Positions 39,520 through 51,088 of a DNA stretch of 64,000 bases are shown piece by piece. Below the pieces are notes generated by a model that saw only the letters and a program-made list of their open reading frames with translations, was not told where the DNA came from and made no database searches. Source of the DNA: Billgrantia lactosivorans. GTDB lineage: Bacteria; Pseudomonadota; Gammaproteobacteria; Pseudomonadales; Halomonadaceae. Position 1 is the first letter of the stretch, and each line of letters opens with the position of its first letter. The position numbers and the translations under genes were made by a program. The stretch covers positions 186,001 through 250,000 of the forward strand of contig NZ_QHGY01000004.1 in the NCBI RefSeq assembly GCF_003254665.1, in the 5' to 3' direction.

Positions 39520-39547
39520 ATATGCAGCCGACCTGAAGGTCGGCTGC
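39520..39547 (-). terminator. Terminator of rpoS
   Basis: GCAGCCGACC (39524-39533) pairs perfectly with GGTCGGCTGC (39538-39547) around TTCA on the minus strand, followed by ATATTTT. It lies about 20 bases after the rpoS stop codon. Confidence 0.8.
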
Positions 39548-39566
39548 CTGTCTCCGGACGCAGCGG

Positions 39567-40553
39567 CTACTCGTTGAAGATGCTGTCCATCGAGAGTCCC
39601 TGCTTCTCGAGTACGCGGCGCAGCTTCTTCAGCGCCTCCACCTGGATCTGGCGCACCCGCTCGCGGGTCAGGCCGATCTCGTCGCCGACCTCTTCCAGGG
39701 TGGCCGCCTCGTGGCCGCGCAGCCCGAAGCGGCGTACCACCACTTCCATCTGCTTCTCGGTCAGCTCCGCCAGCCACTCGTCGACGTGTTGCTTGACGTC
39801 GACGTCGACCAGAGAAGACTCGGGGCCCTGCTCGTTGTCGTCGGCCAGGGTCTCGATCAGCGGCTTGTCGCTGTCGCCGCCCATGGGGTAGTCCACCGAG
39901 GAGACTCGCTCGTTGAGCCCCATCATCTTCTTTACCGCCTCGACCGGCTTGTCGAGATGGTCGGCGATCTCTTCCGGGGTCGCCTCGTGATCCAGCTTCT
40001 GGGTCAGCTCCCGGGCCGCCCGCAGATAGATGTTGAGTTCCTTGACGACGTGGATCGGCAGCCGGATGGTGCGGGTCTGGTTCATCAGCGCCCGCTCGAT
40101 GGTCTGGCGAATCCACCAGGTCGCGTAGGTGGAGAAGCGGAAGCCGCGTTCGGGGTCGAATTTCTCCACCGCGCGGATCAGACCGAGGTTTCCCTCCTCG
40201 ATCAGGTCGAGCAGCGTCAGCCCCCGGTTGAGGTAGCGCCGGGCGATCTTGACCACCAGGCGCAGGTTGGACTCGATCATCCTCGCCCGGCCCGCGGGAT
40301 CGCCCTTCTGGGCGAGGCGGCCATAGTAGACCTCCTCCTCCGGGGTCAGCAGGGGCGAGAAGCCGATCTCGTTGAGGTAGATCTGGGTGGCGTCGAGACT
40401 ATGGTGGTAGTGCTTGTCCTCGCGGCTCAGCGCCTTCTCGAAGGCGGCGTCTTCATCGTTGGCCGAATTGTCCGAATCCGTCTCGAGGTCCTGATCGGCC
40501 TCGGTGACGTCATCGAGATCCACATCCTGAAGGTCCCGTTCAAGCATGCTCAT
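39567..40553 (-). CDS. rpoS: RNA polymerase sigma factor RpoS
   Basis: The 328-residue stationary-phase and general-stress sigma factor. Region 1.2 ([22 protein letters not shown]), region 2 ([59 protein letters not shown]), region 3 and region 4 ([20 protein letters not shown]) are all complete. Length and the nlpD-rpoS order match E. coli (330). Part of its transcription probably starts inside nlpD, as in relatives. In a halophile it would also respond to osmotic stress. Confidence 0.98.
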   Translation of the reverse strand: MSMLERDLQDVDLDDVTEADQDLETDSDNSANDEDAAFEKALSREDKHYHHSLDATQIYLNEIGFSPLLTPEEEVYYGRLAQKGDPAGRARMIESNLRLVVKIARRYLNRGLTLLDLIEEGNLGLIRAVEKFDPERGFRFSTYATWWIRQTIERALMNQTRTIRLPIHVVKELNIYLRAARELTQKLDHEATPEEIADHLDKPVEAVKKMMGLNERVSSVDYPMGGDSDKPLIETLADDNEQGPESSLVDVDVKQHVDEWLAELTEKQMEVVVRRFGLRGHEAATLEEVGDEIGLTRERVRQIQVEALKKLRRVLEKQGLSMDSIFNE

Positions 40554-40698
40554 CGGTTGCTACCCCGTGGTTTCGTCCTGAAATGCCTGTTGCTCTGGCA
40601 TGGCTTGCAGCACGCAGAGTTCTATTTGTTATGACTCCTCATGGTACCCTTCGGTACCAAACCCCTCCCGTGAAGCCCCGTCGGCGACTGCAGTACGG

Positions 40699-41802
40699 CT
40701 AGCGTTCCGGCAGGAATTCCAGGGGGTCCTGAGGCTGGCCATCCTTGCGCACCTCGAAGTGCAGCCTGGCGCTCTCGGCATCGCTGTCGCCCATCGTGGC
40801 GATCACCTGGCCGGCTTCGACCACATCGTTCTCCGTCACCTGGAGGCTGTCGTTGTGGGCATAGGCGCTCAGGTACTGGTCGTTGTGCTTGAGCAGGATG
40901 AGGTTGCCGTAGCCCCGCACCCCGCTGCCGGCATAGACCACGATACCGGGTCCGGCTGCCCTGACAGGTTGCCCCTTTTGCCCGGCGATATCAATGCCGG
41001 CGGTGATGCTGTCGCCTTCACCGAAACGGCCCACGAGTTCGCCGTCGGTGGGCCACTGCCAAGGCACCTCGTCCACCGGCGTATAGCTACGACCGTTGCT
41101 CTCGGGCTGGCGTTCCGGCTCCCCGGCCACCTGGGTACCGGCATCCGCCTGGGGTTCGGCTTCCGGCTCCTGCCGGGCCTCAGGCTCGGCCTCGGAATCA
41201 GGCTGGGGCTCGGTCTGCACGGCCGCGGCCGCGTCGGGATCCACGCCGGGTTCGGGCTCGGGTTCCGGCTGGGACTGGGACTGGGACTGGGACTGGGACT
41301 GGGACGGAGCCTCGGCGACACTCTGCGCCCCCTCGATCGCGCTACCGCTGGGAGCGCCCGCCTCTGCGGAGAGCGGTTCGGCCGTCAGCCGCCGGTTGCG
41401 CTCGATGGCCTCCTCGTCGGGCAGCAGCCAGTCGTCGTCACCCGACGGGCTCGCGCTGCCGCCGCCGAGTGCCGTAGCCGTCGCCACCTGGCCCTCCCCC
41501 AGTTCCTGCGAGCGGGACTGGCCGGACGGCGCTGCCCCATCGTCGCTCAGGCGCAGCTGCTGGCCGGGCTGGATGCGATAGGGCGGACCGATCTGGTTGA
41601 GCCGGGCCAGGTCGCGATAGTCCATGTCATGGCGCCAGGCGATGCCATACAGGGTATCGCCCTCTTCGACCGTGTACTGGCTGGCCGCATCCCGCTCGCG
41701 ACTCGCCGACAGGTCACGCACCTGGGGCGAGGAATAGTCCTGCTGGGCGGCACAGCCGGCCAGGGTCATGGCGATGGCCGAGACGAGAAAAACCTTACGC
41801 AT
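40699..41802 (-). CDS. nlpD: NlpD-like lipoprotein, activator of amidase
   Basis: A 367-residue outer-membrane lipoprotein that activates the amidase AmiC during cell separation. The lipobox is LAGC with C17. A LysM domain (about 43-86) binds peptidoglycan, a long low-complexity region rich in Ser, Gln, Pro and Glu follows, and the C-terminal LytM domain covers about 245-365. The first catalytic histidine is replaced (TAGIDIAG, compared with NKGIDIAG in E. coli NlpD), so it is a non-enzymatic activator. The linker contains six SQ repeats. It overlaps the DUF368 gene upstream by 8 bases. Confidence 0.95.
   Translation of the reverse strand: MRKVFLVSAIAMTLAGCAAQQDYSSPQVRDLSASRERDAASQYTVEEGDTLYGIAWRHDMDYRDLARLNQIGPPYRIQPGQQLRLSDDGAAPSGQSRSQELGEGQVATATALGGGSASPSGDDDWLLPDEEAIERNRRLTAEPLSAEAGAPSGSAIEGAQSVAEAPSQSQSQSQSQSQPEPEPEPGVDPDAAAAVQTEPQPDSEAEPEARQEPEAEPQADAGTQVAGEPERQPESNGRSYTPVDEVPWQWPTDGELVGRFGEGDSITAGIDIAGQKGQPVRAAGPGIVVYAGSGVRGYGNLILLKHNDQYLSAYAHNDSLQVTENDVVEAGQVIATMGDSDAESARLHFEVRKDGQPQDPLEFLPER
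41269..41304. repeat. Six-copy hexanucleotide repeat inside nlpD
   Basis: Six exact CTGGGA units encode six Ser-Gln pairs in the NlpD linker (on the minus strand TCCCAG). Because the unit is two codons, changes in copy number would change linker length without breaking the frame. Confidence 0.95.
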
Positions 41803-42769
41803 TGGAGCCCTCCTTCTTGTCGGATGATTTGCGAGAGCCGTTTCTCGCCTGCCCCCCCGAATGGCGCCCCAGCGCCAGCACCAGCGCGCCCCCTGCCAGC
41901 ATGGCGATCGCCACCGGCACCAGCAGCCCGGGCTCGCCGGTCAGGTTGGCGTAGTCGCCGGGTGACAGGTAGCGGTACTCGAGCGGAATCAACTGGTCCT
42001 GGGGCCCGAGCTGATAGCGTATCAGCTCTCGCCAGGGCCACAGTACCGGCAGCGAGCCGACGATGAAGCCGATCAGCAGCTGCAGTGTCGCGGCGTGGTA
42101 ATGACGCAACAGCCAGGAGAGCAGCCGCGAAAAGCCGAACAGCCCGATCAGGCAGCCCACCGCGAAGGTCGAGAGCAGCCCCAGGTCGAAGCTGCGAATC
42201 GCCTGCATCACGGTGCCGTAGAGCCCCATGGTCAGCAGCAGGAAACTGCCGGATACGCCGGGCAGCAGCAGGGCGCTGATGGCGATCGCGCCGCCGACGA
42301 CCAGCACCAGCGAGGGGCTGCCCAGCTGAGTGACCAGCGGCATCAGCGATGGCAGCCCGTGGGCCAGCAGCAGCCCCACGATCAACGGGACCAGGTGCCA
42401 CAGCTTCCAGTCGGCCGGGTGACGGCTCACCACGATGGCCGAGGCCGCCACCAGGCCGAAGAAGAAGCCGTTGAGCAGCAGCGGGTAATCCTCCATGAGC
42501 CAGACGACGAGATGCGCGACGCTGACCAGGCTGGCGCCGATGCCGAGCAGCAGCGGCAGCACGAAGGGCAGGTTGAGGTGGGCGACGAGCCCCGCCAGCC
42601 CGCCGCGGCGCCAGGCCGTGAAGGCACTCGGACCGAACTGCTTGATGGTGTGAATCAGCTCCTCGTAGATCCCCGTGACGAAGGCGATGGTGCCGCCGGA
42701 AACTCCGGGCACGGCATCTGCCGCCCCCATCCCGGCGCCCTTGAGGAAGACACTGAGTTGTCGCTTCAA
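41795..42769 (-). CDS. DUF368 (PopT-type) membrane protein
   Basis: A 324-residue inner-membrane protein with about nine helices. Two related halves each carry PGVSG (residues 21-25, followed by GTIAF; and 170-174, followed by SFLLL), the hallmark of DUF368. Members (PopT) have been shown to recycle undecaprenyl phosphate across the membrane, often favoured at alkaline pH. It sits between pcm and nlpD, where E. coli has no gene, and overlaps the start of nlpD by 8 bases. The role here is by family inference. Confidence 0.9.
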   Translation of the reverse strand: MKRQLSVFLKGAGMGAADAVPGVSGGTIAFVTGIYEELIHTIKQFGPSAFTAWRRGGLAGLVAHLNLPFVLPLLLGIGASLVSVAHLVVWLMEDYPLLLNGFFFGLVAASAIVVSRHPADWKLWHLVPLIVGLLLAHGLPSLMPLVTQLGSPSLVLVVGGAIAISALLLPGVSGSFLLLTMGLYGTVMQAIRSFDLGLLSTFAVGCLIGLFGFSRLLSWLLRHYHAATLQLLIGFIVGSLPVLWPWRELIRYQLGPQDQLIPLEYRYLSPGDYANLTGEPGLLVPVAIAMLAGGALVLALGRHSGGQARNGSRKSSDKKEGSNA

Positions 42770-43446
42770 CGAATCACTCCTTGCAGCAGCGGCACGAAGC
42801 GCACTCGCTCCAGCCGCTGGACATCATGTTGAGCACCTGCGCGACGCACCCGGGTCAGCCACTGCTCGCCGTTCGGATCGGCCAGGGGCAGGATCATCAC
42901 GCCCGTCTCGGTGAGCTGCGAGATCAGCACCTCGGGGAGCTCATGGGCACAGGCGGTGAGCAGCACGACGTCGAACGGTGCCGCCTCCTGCCAGCCGTGG
43001 CCGCCATCCGCCAGGCGCAGGCGCGCATTGTGTGCCCGCAACAACCGCAGCCGCTTGGCTGCCCGGTGGTGCAAGGCATTGATTCGTTCGACCGACCAGA
43101 GTTCCGGTACCAGGCGCGACAGGATCAGCGTCTGGTACCCCGATCCGGTGCCGATCTCCAGCACGCGTCCCGGTGCCTCCTGCATCACCAGCTCGGTCAT
43201 GCGCGCCACCATCCACGGCTGCGACAGGGTCTGGCCATGGCCGATGGGCAGCGAGGTGTCCTCGTAGGCGCGGTGGGCCAGCGCCTCGTCGAGAAAGAAA
43301 TGGCGCGGCTCGGCAGCCATCACGCGCAGCACTCGCTCATCGCTGATGCCTTGCCTGGCAAGGCGGGCCACCATGCGGTCGCGGGTTCGCTGCGAGGTCA
43401 TGCCGACCCCGCGCAGCAGTTCAGGTAATCGTTCAGGTAAATGCAT
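42766..43446 (-). CDS. pcm: Protein-L-isoaspartate O-methyltransferase
   Basis: A 226-residue repair enzyme that methylates isoaspartyl residues in damaged proteins using S-adenosylmethionine. The SAM motif is [15 protein letters not shown], with [21 protein letters not shown] before it, both diagnostic. The ATG at 43446 lies within the end of surE (14-base overlap), the conserved arrangement; an earlier ATG upstream is inside surE. The gene overlaps DUF368 by four bases. Confidence 0.96.
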   Translation of the reverse strand: MHLPERLPELLRGVGMTSQRTRDRMVARLARQGISDERVLRVMAAEPRHFFLDEALAHRAYEDTSLPIGHGQTLSQPWMVARMTELVMQEAPGRVLEIGTGSGYQTLILSRLVPELWSVERINALHHRAAKRLRLLRAHNARLRLADGGHGWQEAAPFDVVLLTACAHELPEVLISQLTETGVMILPLADPNGEQWLTRVRRAGAQHDVQRLERVRFVPLLQGVIR

Positions 43447-44179
43447 CCAGCCAGCCCTGCACATCCGCAATGGCCGCACGCTGCGTCAGGTCGGTCTGCA
43501 GCGGCGTGATCGAAACGTAGCCGGCCTCGATGGCGGCAAAATCGGTATCGGGCCCATCATCGGCATTCTCCCCCACGGCCGCAATCCAGTAGCGCAGTCG
43601 GCCCCGCGGATCGCGCACTTCCATCGGCCGTGCCGCCGGGCCGCGGTAGCCCATGCGGGTCACGCGAAAGCCCTGGATCTCCTCCCAGGGAAGGTCGGGC
43701 ACGTTGACGTTGAGCAGGCTGCGCGGCGGTAGCGAGAGCTGGTCGGCCGCCCCCACCAGGCTCGCCGCCACGCGGCCGGCGGTATCGAAGTGGCGCGAGC
43801 CGACCAGCGACATGGCGATCGCCGGCATGCCCAGGTTGCGGCCCTCCATGGCCGCCGCCACGGTGCCGGAGTAGAGCACGTCGTCGCCCAGGTTGCCGCC
43901 GTGGTTGATGCCCGAGATGACCAGGTCGGGGCGCTCGTCCCACACCCCGTTGACGCCCAGGTAGACGCAGTCGGCCGGCGTGCCGTCGACACAGTGGAAG
44001 CCGTTGTCCAGTGCCGTCAGCGCCAGGGGGCGATTGAGGGTCAGCGAGTTGCTGGCACCGCTACGGTCGCGGTCGGGCGCCACCACGCGCAGCCGGGCAT
44101 GGGGCTCCAGGGCCTCGTACAGGGCACGCAGGCCCGGTGCATGCACGCCGTCATCGTTGGAAAGCAGGAGTCTGCGCAT
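43433..44179 (-). CDS. surE: 5'/3'-nucleotidase SurE
   Basis: A 248-residue metal-dependent nucleotidase and survival protein for stationary phase. The metal site is in [12 protein letters not shown] (D8, D9), with [16 protein letters not shown] and [27 protein letters not shown] further on, all typical. It is the first gene of surE-pcm-DUF368-nlpD-rpoS and its start is four bases after the truD stop. Confidence 0.97.
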   Translation of the reverse strand: MRRLLLSNDDGVHAPGLRALYEALEPHARLRVVAPDRDRSGASNSLTLNRPLALTALDNGFHCVDGTPADCVYLGVNGVWDERPDLVISGINHGGNLGDDVLYSGTVAAAMEGRNLGMPAIAMSLVGSRHFDTAGRVAASLVGAADQLSLPPRSLLNVNVPDLPWEEIQGFRVTRMGYRGPAARPMEVRDPRGRLRYWIAAVGENADDGPDTDFAAIEAGYVSITPLQTDLTQRAAIADVQGWLDAFT

Positions 44180-44183
44180 TCGG

Positions 44184-45248
44184 TTAGCCCTCTACCGGAA
44201 GCGTCAAGGTGGGATGGTCGATGAGTTCGCGCAGCACCGCCGTGGCGAAGCTGCCGCGAGGCAGGTGGAAATCGAGCTGCGCCACGCCTTCGGCGCTTTC
44301 GAGCCGCGGCTGTCCCAGGCGCATGCGCAGGGCGCGCCGCGCCATGCGTACCCCGGCCTGCTCCAGCCCCTGGCAGAGATCGGCATGACGCTCGGCGAGG
44401 GCGCGTTCGTACTCCAGCGCCTGCCCCGAGGCCAGCGAGTCGCCCGTTCCCCACAGCACGCCGGAGGGGTGGAGGTCGAGGCGGTCGGCCCGCTCGCTCA
44501 GCTCGGCATCGACGACGACCACGCTGAACTGGCTTGCGCTGCCGTCGAGGATCACCACGTCCCCTGCCACCAGCCGTCGCCAGTTGCCATCGATCAGGCG
44601 CATGGCCGTCAGTTCGTTGAACAGGTAGCTGCGAGCCGCCGAGAGCAGCATGCCCTCGCGGTCATCGCGCTTGCGCCAGCCGCGCGCCAGCAGCGCCCTG
44701 GCCCGCGCCAGGTTGCGCCCCGCCGGGCCGAAGCGCTGGGGACCGAACAGGTTGGGCACACCACGACGGCACAGCCAGGCCCAGCGCGCCTCGAGGTCGT
44801 CGCCGATCGCTTCCCCCGAGAGGCGCAGCTGGAAACGGTTGGCCCGGTGCACGCCGCGCTTGAGCTTGCGCGGATGACGGACCTGCTCGTGGACATTCAC
44901 GCCGCAGTCGGCCAACCGTGCAGCCAGGTCGTCCGGTGCCGACTGGCCCGGCAGGTGGACCGAGAGCCACTGCCGGGTCACGGCGATGCGATCCTTCATG
45001 CCCGAGTAGCCCACGGCACGCACCGGCACGCCGCAGGCCCGCGCCAGGTGGCGCACCGCCTCGAGGGTGGTGAGCCCGCGCTTCTCGATCCAGAGCCAGA
45101 GGTGCTCGCCCTGCCCTTCGGGCGCGAAGCCGAGGATCTCCTCCACCACGAAGTCCTCGGGCGCGGCGCGGAACTCCCCCCTCCGCGGGGGGCCGAACTC
45201 GGCTTCGGTGGCGCGCGGCCAGTCGCCCGGGCGGGTGAATTCGCTCAC
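44184..45248 (-). CDS. truD: tRNA pseudouridine(13) synthase TruD
   Basis: A 354-residue enzyme that makes pseudouridine 13 in tRNA-Glu. The catalytic aspartate is D86 in [38 protein letters not shown] and [14 protein letters not shown] are also typical. The start is the GTG at 45248, whose GTGA overlaps the stop of ispF by four bases, the conserved coupling. Confidence 0.96.
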   Translation of the reverse strand: MSEFTRPGDWPRATEAEFGPPRRGEFRAAPEDFVVEEILGFAPEGQGEHLWLWIEKRGLTTLEAVRHLARACGVPVRAVGYSGMKDRIAVTRQWLSVHLPGQSAPDDLAARLADCGVNVHEQVRHPRKLKRGVHRANRFQLRLSGEAIGDDLEARWAWLCRRGVPNLFGPQRFGPAGRNLARARALLARGWRKRDDREGMLLSAARSYLFNELTAMRLIDGNWRRLVAGDVVILDGSASQFSVVVVDAELSERADRLDLHPSGVLWGTGDSLASGQALEYERALAERHADLCQGLEQAGVRMARRALRMRLGQPRLESAEGVAQLDFHLPRGSFATAVLRELIDHPTLTLPVEG

Positions 45249-45733
45249 ACGACGGCCTCCTCGTGGACGAGCAGCACCACGGCCTCGGCGGCAATGCCCT
45301 CGCCGCGGCCGGTGAAGCCCAATCGCTCGCTGGTGGTGGCCTTGACGTTGACCGCATTCAGGGCGAGCTCGAGATCCTCGGCGATGTGGATGCACATGGC
45401 GGCGACGTGGGGCGCCAGCTTCGGCGCCTGGGCGATCACCGTGGCATCGACGTTACCGACCCGGTAGCCGGCCTCGCGCACCAGCGCCAGCACGTGGCGC
45501 AGCAGGGCGCGGCTGTCGGCTCCGGCCCAGGCGGCGTCGGTATCGGGAAAGTGGCGGCCGATGTCGCCCAGGGCACAGGCGCCGAGCAGCGCATCACAGA
45601 TGGCGTGCAGCAGGACGTCGCCGTCGGAATGGGCGACAAAGCCGCGGTCGAAGGGCACGGCAACGCCACCGATCATGAGATGGTCGCCGTCGCCGAAGCG
45701 GTGGACATCGAAGCCATGGCCGATGCGCAGCAT
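45245..45733 (-). CDS. ispF: 2-C-methyl-D-erythritol 2,4-cyclodiphosphate synthase
   Basis: A 162-residue enzyme of the non-mevalonate isoprenoid pathway. The zinc ligands are in [12 protein letters not shown] and the second motif is [38 protein letters not shown] is present. It starts directly after the stop of ispD, and the two enzymes are consecutive steps (ispD, then ispE elsewhere, then ispF). Confidence 0.97.
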   Translation of the reverse strand: MLRIGHGFDVHRFGDGDHLMIGGVAVPFDRGFVAHSDGDVLLHAICDALLGACALGDIGRHFPDTDAAWAGADSRALLRHVLALVREAGYRVGNVDATVIAQAPKLAPHVAAMCIHIAEDLELALNAVNVKATTSERLGFTGRGEGIAAEAVVLLVHEEAVV

Positions 45734-46471
45734 TCAGGGTCTCTCCTCGTGCTCGTGCCCGGGACGCGAGCGGGGCTCGTCCCGCTGGGCGGCCAGGATA
45801 TGGCCCGCCAGTGCCAGGTCTTCCGGGTGGGTGATCTTGATGTTGTCGCGCCGGCCGGGCACCAGCCGCGGCGTCAGGCCCAGCGCCTCCACTGCCGAGG
45901 CCTCGTCGGTGATCTCGCGCCCGAGCGCTCGTGCCTCGTCCAGCGCCCGGCGCAGCAGGCCCAAGCGAAAGCCCTGCGGGGTCTGCGCCTGCCACAGCCC
46001 GTCGCGCGGCTCCGTGCGCACCACATGGCGCTGGCCATCGTCGCGTTTCATGGTATCGGCCACGGGAGTCGCCAGCAGCCCGCCCACCGGGTCCTGCCGC
46101 AAGGCCGCGAGTAGCCGCATCAGGTCGTCGACCCTCACGCAGGGGCGCGCCGCGTCGTGGACCAGCACCCAGTCGTCATCGGCGGCCTCGTCGGCGATGG
46201 CCTCCAGCGCACGGCGCACCGAATCGGCGCGCTCATCGCCGCCCGCGCTGCGCCGCCAGCGCGCGAAGGGCACCCAGGCGGGATCGAAGCGGTCATCCTC
46301 CGGGTCGAGGCACAGGCACAGCCGAGCCTCCGGGAAGGCCTGATGCAGCCGGGCCAGGGTATGCGCCAGCACCGGTCGACCGGCCAGCGCCAGGTACTGC
46401 TTGGGCAGCGCGGCGCCCATGCGGCGCCCGCGCCCCGCTGCCGGCACCACCAGCCACAAGCGTTCACTCAT
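45734..46471 (-). CDS. ispD: 2-C-methyl-D-erythritol 4-phosphate cytidylyltransferase
   Basis: A 245-residue enzyme that makes CDP-methylerythritol. The nucleotide motif is VVPAAGRGRRMGAALPKQYLALAGRPVLAHTL; VHDAARPCV, QTPQGFR and ITDEASAVEALG are also seen. The ATG at 46471 overlaps the end of ftsB by 8 bases; the upstream open frame is not part of the gene. The last 15 residues are a charged tail (RDEPRSRPGHEHEERP). Confidence 0.96.
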   Translation of the reverse strand: MSERLWLVVPAAGRGRRMGAALPKQYLALAGRPVLAHTLARLHQAFPEARLCLCLDPEDDRFDPAWVPFARWRRSAGGDERADSVRRALEAIADEAADDDWVLVHDAARPCVRVDDLMRLLAALRQDPVGGLLATPVADTMKRDDGQRHVVRTEPRDGLWQAQTPQGFRLGLLRRALDEARALGREITDEASAVEALGLTPRLVPGRRDNIKITHPEDLALAGHILAAQRDEPRSRPGHEHEERP

Positions 46472-46778
46472 TCGAGATTCCTGCCTGCCCGACGCCCTCG
46501 GTCGCGACGCCGGGCACCCAGTAGAACTGCTCATCGGTGCGCACCATGCCGATATCGCTGCGTGCGCGCTCCTCGATGGCATCGAGCCCCGTCTTGAGGT
46601 CGACGACCTCGGCGGCCAGGCGTTCGTTGCGGTCGCGCAGCGGTTTGTTGGCGGCCTCCAGGACCGCCACCCGTTCGCGGATGTCGCGCAACTCTCGAAT
46701 GCCGCCGTCGCCGAGCCACAGGCGATACTGCAGCAGCGCCAGCAGCAGGAGCAGGGCGATGGCAAGCCACTTGAGCAT
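46464..46778 (-). CDS. ftsB: Cell division protein FtsB
   Basis: A 104-residue bitopic membrane protein with one N-terminal helix (LKWLAIALLLLLALLQYRLWLG) and a coiled coil (IRELRDIRERVAVLEAANKPLRDRNERLAAEVVDLKTGLDAIEERARSDIGMVR), which joins FtsL and FtsQ at the septum. The ftsB-ispD-ispF order is classic. In E. coli the gene before it is eno; here it is a FemAB-like gene. Confidence 0.96.
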   Translation of the reverse strand: MLKWLAIALLLLLALLQYRLWLGDGGIRELRDIRERVAVLEAANKPLRDRNERLAAEVVDLKTGLDAIEERARSDIGMVRTDEQFYWVPGVATEGVGQAGISNE

Positions 46779-46875
46779 CGACTGGCGTCCTCATGATTCT
46801 GAATGGCCGGCATTATGCCATCATCCCCCGCGCGGCTCACGCCCTGAACGCCTCATCGATTGAGCTCATCCCCCC

Positions 46876-48009
46876 TCATCTCCTGAACGGCAGGGCGGCC
46901 TCGGCGGCCCGGCAGTAGGCGTCGACGTGGCGACGCTCCTCGTCGCAGAAACGTGACAATGCCTCGCGCAGCCTCGGGTCGGCGATGTAATGCAGCGAGC
47001 GCAGCCGGCGAGGAGCGAAGCCGCGCGTGAGCTTGTGCTCGCCCTGGGTGCCGGGGTCGAAGCGGGTGAGGCCGTGCGCCAGGCAGTGCTCGACGCCCTG
47101 GTAGTAGCACGCCTCGAAGTGCAGGCAGTCGGCCAGCACCTCGCTGCCCCAGTAGCGGCCGTAGAGGGTGCGCGAGCCCTGCAGGCAGAGCGCGGCGGCC
47201 ACCGGCTGGCTGCCGAGGTGCGCCTGGATCAGCACCAGCGCGTCGGGCATGCTGCGGCGCAGGCGACGGAAGAAGTCGAGATTGAGGTAGCCGTGGCGGC
47301 CGCGCTCGAGGTAGGTGATCTCGTAGCAGCGGAAGAAATGCTCGAGCTCGCGTTCGCCGATCGCCTCGCCCACCAGCCGGCGCAGCGCCAGACCCTGCTC
47401 GACCACCCGGCGGCGCTCGCGGCGGATGGTCTTGCGCCGCTTTGCCGTCAGGGCCCCGAGAAAGCCCTCGAAGTCGCCATAGCCGCGATCCTGCCACTGG
47501 AACTGCACCCCGTGCCGCTGCAGCAGGTCGGGCCGCGCGGCGAGCCACCCCTCGACCTCGGCGTCCTCGGCGAAGAGCAGGTGCCAACTCGACAGCGTGC
47601 TCTCCTCCCAGCCCGCGGCCAGCACCCGGCGCGCCAACAGCGGATCGACATCCTCGGCCAGCGCCAGCCTCGGCCCCGGCACCGGCGAGAACGGGATCGC
47701 CGTGAGGCCCTTCGGGTAGTAGCGACCGCCGGCGCTCTCCCAGGCGTCGGCCCAGGCCCAGTCGAAGACGTACTCGCCGTAGGAGTGGAACTTGCGGTAG
47801 TGCGGCATGATGCCGACCAGGCGCTCGCCGCGCCACAGCGTCAGGTGGTCCGGCACCCAGCCGGTCGAGCGTCCCACCGCCCCGCTCGCCTCCAGCGCGT
47901 GGAGGAACTCGTGGCGCAGAAAGGGGTGATCGTCGTCGACCAACGCATTCCATGGCGTCGCCGCCACTGCCTCGATGGCGGGCAGCCGCTTCAGAATCAG
48001 CTCGGACAT
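46876..48009 (-). CDS. FemAB-like (DUF482/GNAT) acyltransferase
   Basis: A 377-residue protein of the DUF482 (PF04339) group, a GNAT-like fold related to peptidoglycan-bridge FemAB enzymes. Diagnostic parts are MSELILKRLPAIEAVAATPWNALVDDDHPFLRHEFLHALE at the N-terminus, GYGDFEGFLGALTAKRRKTIRRERRRV, and GRHGYLNLDFFRRL. Function is not established in most bacteria. The ATG at 48009 is preferred to one 47 codons upstream, which falls in the regulatory region shared with edd. It is divergent from edd. Confidence 0.85.
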   Translation of the reverse strand: MSELILKRLPAIEAVAATPWNALVDDDHPFLRHEFLHALEASGAVGRSTGWVPDHLTLWRGERLVGIMPHYRKFHSYGEYVFDWAWADAWESAGGRYYPKGLTAIPFSPVPGPRLALAEDVDPLLARRVLAAGWEESTLSSWHLLFAEDAEVEGWLAARPDLLQRHGVQFQWQDRGYGDFEGFLGALTAKRRKTIRRERRRVVEQGLALRRLVGEAIGERELEHFFRCYEITYLERGRHGYLNLDFFRRLRRSMPDALVLIQAHLGSQPVAAALCLQGSRTLYGRYWGSEVLADCLHFEACYYQGVEHCLAHGLTRFDPGTQGEHKLTRGFAPRRLRSLHYIADPRLREALSRFCDEERRHVDAYCRAAEAALPFRR

Positions 48010-48103
48010 GGTGTTCCCGTAAGGCAGGTGACCGAAGCGCCGGCTGACAACTGGCCGACGGCCGCCTACATTGTGCGCAGACCTACCAATCCTTTTCCAT
48101 CGC

Positions 48104-48118
48104 CGTAATAAAACTACA
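48104..48118. promoter_or_regulatory. HexR-like operator upstream of edd
   Basis: CGTAATAAAACTACA matches the gammaproteobacterial HexR consensus TGTARTWWWAYTACA at 14 of 15 positions. It lies about 90-105 bases upstream of the edd start. HexR is a KDPG-responsive regulator of the Entner-Doudoroff genes. Confidence 0.6.
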
Positions 48119-48164
48119 TACTTTCGGCCAGGCGCCTTCAAATTTGCCATGCGATGGGAGACAA

Positions 48165-48180
48165 TTGTGTAAACTTACAT
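48165..48180. promoter_or_regulatory. Second, weaker HexR-like site near the edd start
   Basis: The stretch around TTGTGTAAACTTACAT keeps the TACA right half and about 11 of 15 consensus positions. It lies about 30-45 bases before the edd start and may overlap the -10 region. Confidence 0.35.
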
Positions 48181-48208
48181 TCATCGCCCAACGACGCGAG
48201 GTGCTTCC

Positions 48209-50091
<1,883 letters not shown>

Positions 50092-50095
<4 letters not shown>

Positions 50096-51060
50096 CGCGA
50101 CCGGCCCTGATCGGCGACATCGGGGGCACCAACGCCCGCTTCGCCCTGGTCACTCCCGGCGAGTTCGCGCCCCATGACATCCTCGCGCTGCCCTGCGCCG
50201 ACTACCCCGGCCTGGTCGACGCCGTGCGCGACTACCTGGCCCGGGTCGGGCTGGACGCCGAAGCGGCACCGCGGGAGGCGTGCCTGGCCTTCGCCTGCCC
50301 CATCGGCGACGACCGCGTGACCATGACCAACAACCACTGGTCGTTCTCCCGGCGCGAGGTGCAGACCGCCCTCGGCCTCGAGCGCTTCAAGGCGATCAAC
50401 GACTTCACCGCCCAGGCCCTGGGTGTTCCCCACCTCGCCCCCCACGAACTGGTCGAGATACACCCCGGCGTGGCCCGCGAACACGCCGCCTGCCTGGTCA
50501 TCGGCCCGGGCACCGGGCTCGGCGTCGGCGGCATCTTCCCGGGACGGCGCGCCTGGATCCCGCTGCCCACCGAGGGCGGCCACGTCACCTTCGCCCCCAC
50601 CGACGAACGCGAGCAGAACCTGCTGCGCCATTTCCGCAATCGCTACGGCCGGGTCTCGGTGGAGCGCATCCTGTGCGGCCAGGGGCTGCTCGATCTCTAC
50701 CTGGCGCACTGCTCGCTGAAGGGAGCCAACCCCAGCTGCCAGGCGCCGGCCGAGGTCACCGCCGCGGCCGCGGGCGGCGACGGCATCGCCCGTGATACGC
50801 TGCTGAGGTTTCTCAAGATCCTCGGTGACGTCTGCGGCGACGCCGCCCTGACCATGGGCGCGCGCGGCGGGGTCTACCTGTGCGGCGGCATCCTGCCGCG
50901 GCTGCTCGACTGGCTGCCGCAGAGCCGCTTCGTCGAGGCCTTCACCGACAAGGGACGCATGAGCGGCTACACGGGCGCCATCCCGGTCCGGGTCGTCACC
51001 GCCCCCTGGCCGGGGCTGCTGGGCGCCGCCGAGGCCCTGCGCAACGAAGAAGTGGAATGA
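50092..51060 (+). CDS. glk: Glucokinase
   Basis: A 322-residue cytoplasmic enzyme that phosphorylates glucose. The phosphate-binding motif is [20 protein letters not shown] and [12 protein letters not shown] follow, and EGGHVTFAP is the glucose site. The start overlaps the edd stop codon (ATGA) with CAGGAGG before it. It belongs to the bacterial Glk family (type without ROK features). The gene gives the first step of glucose entry to the Entner-Doudoroff pathway. Confidence 0.96.
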
Positions 51061-51088
51061 CCGAGTGTCGCAAGGAGAGGAGAACGGA

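Noticed and set aside
40643-40658. GGTACC-CTTC-GGTACC hairpin between nlpD and rpoS as an nlpD terminator
   Set aside because: The stem is only six base pairs with no T-run, and nlpD and rpoS are usually co-transcribed; read-through is more likely.
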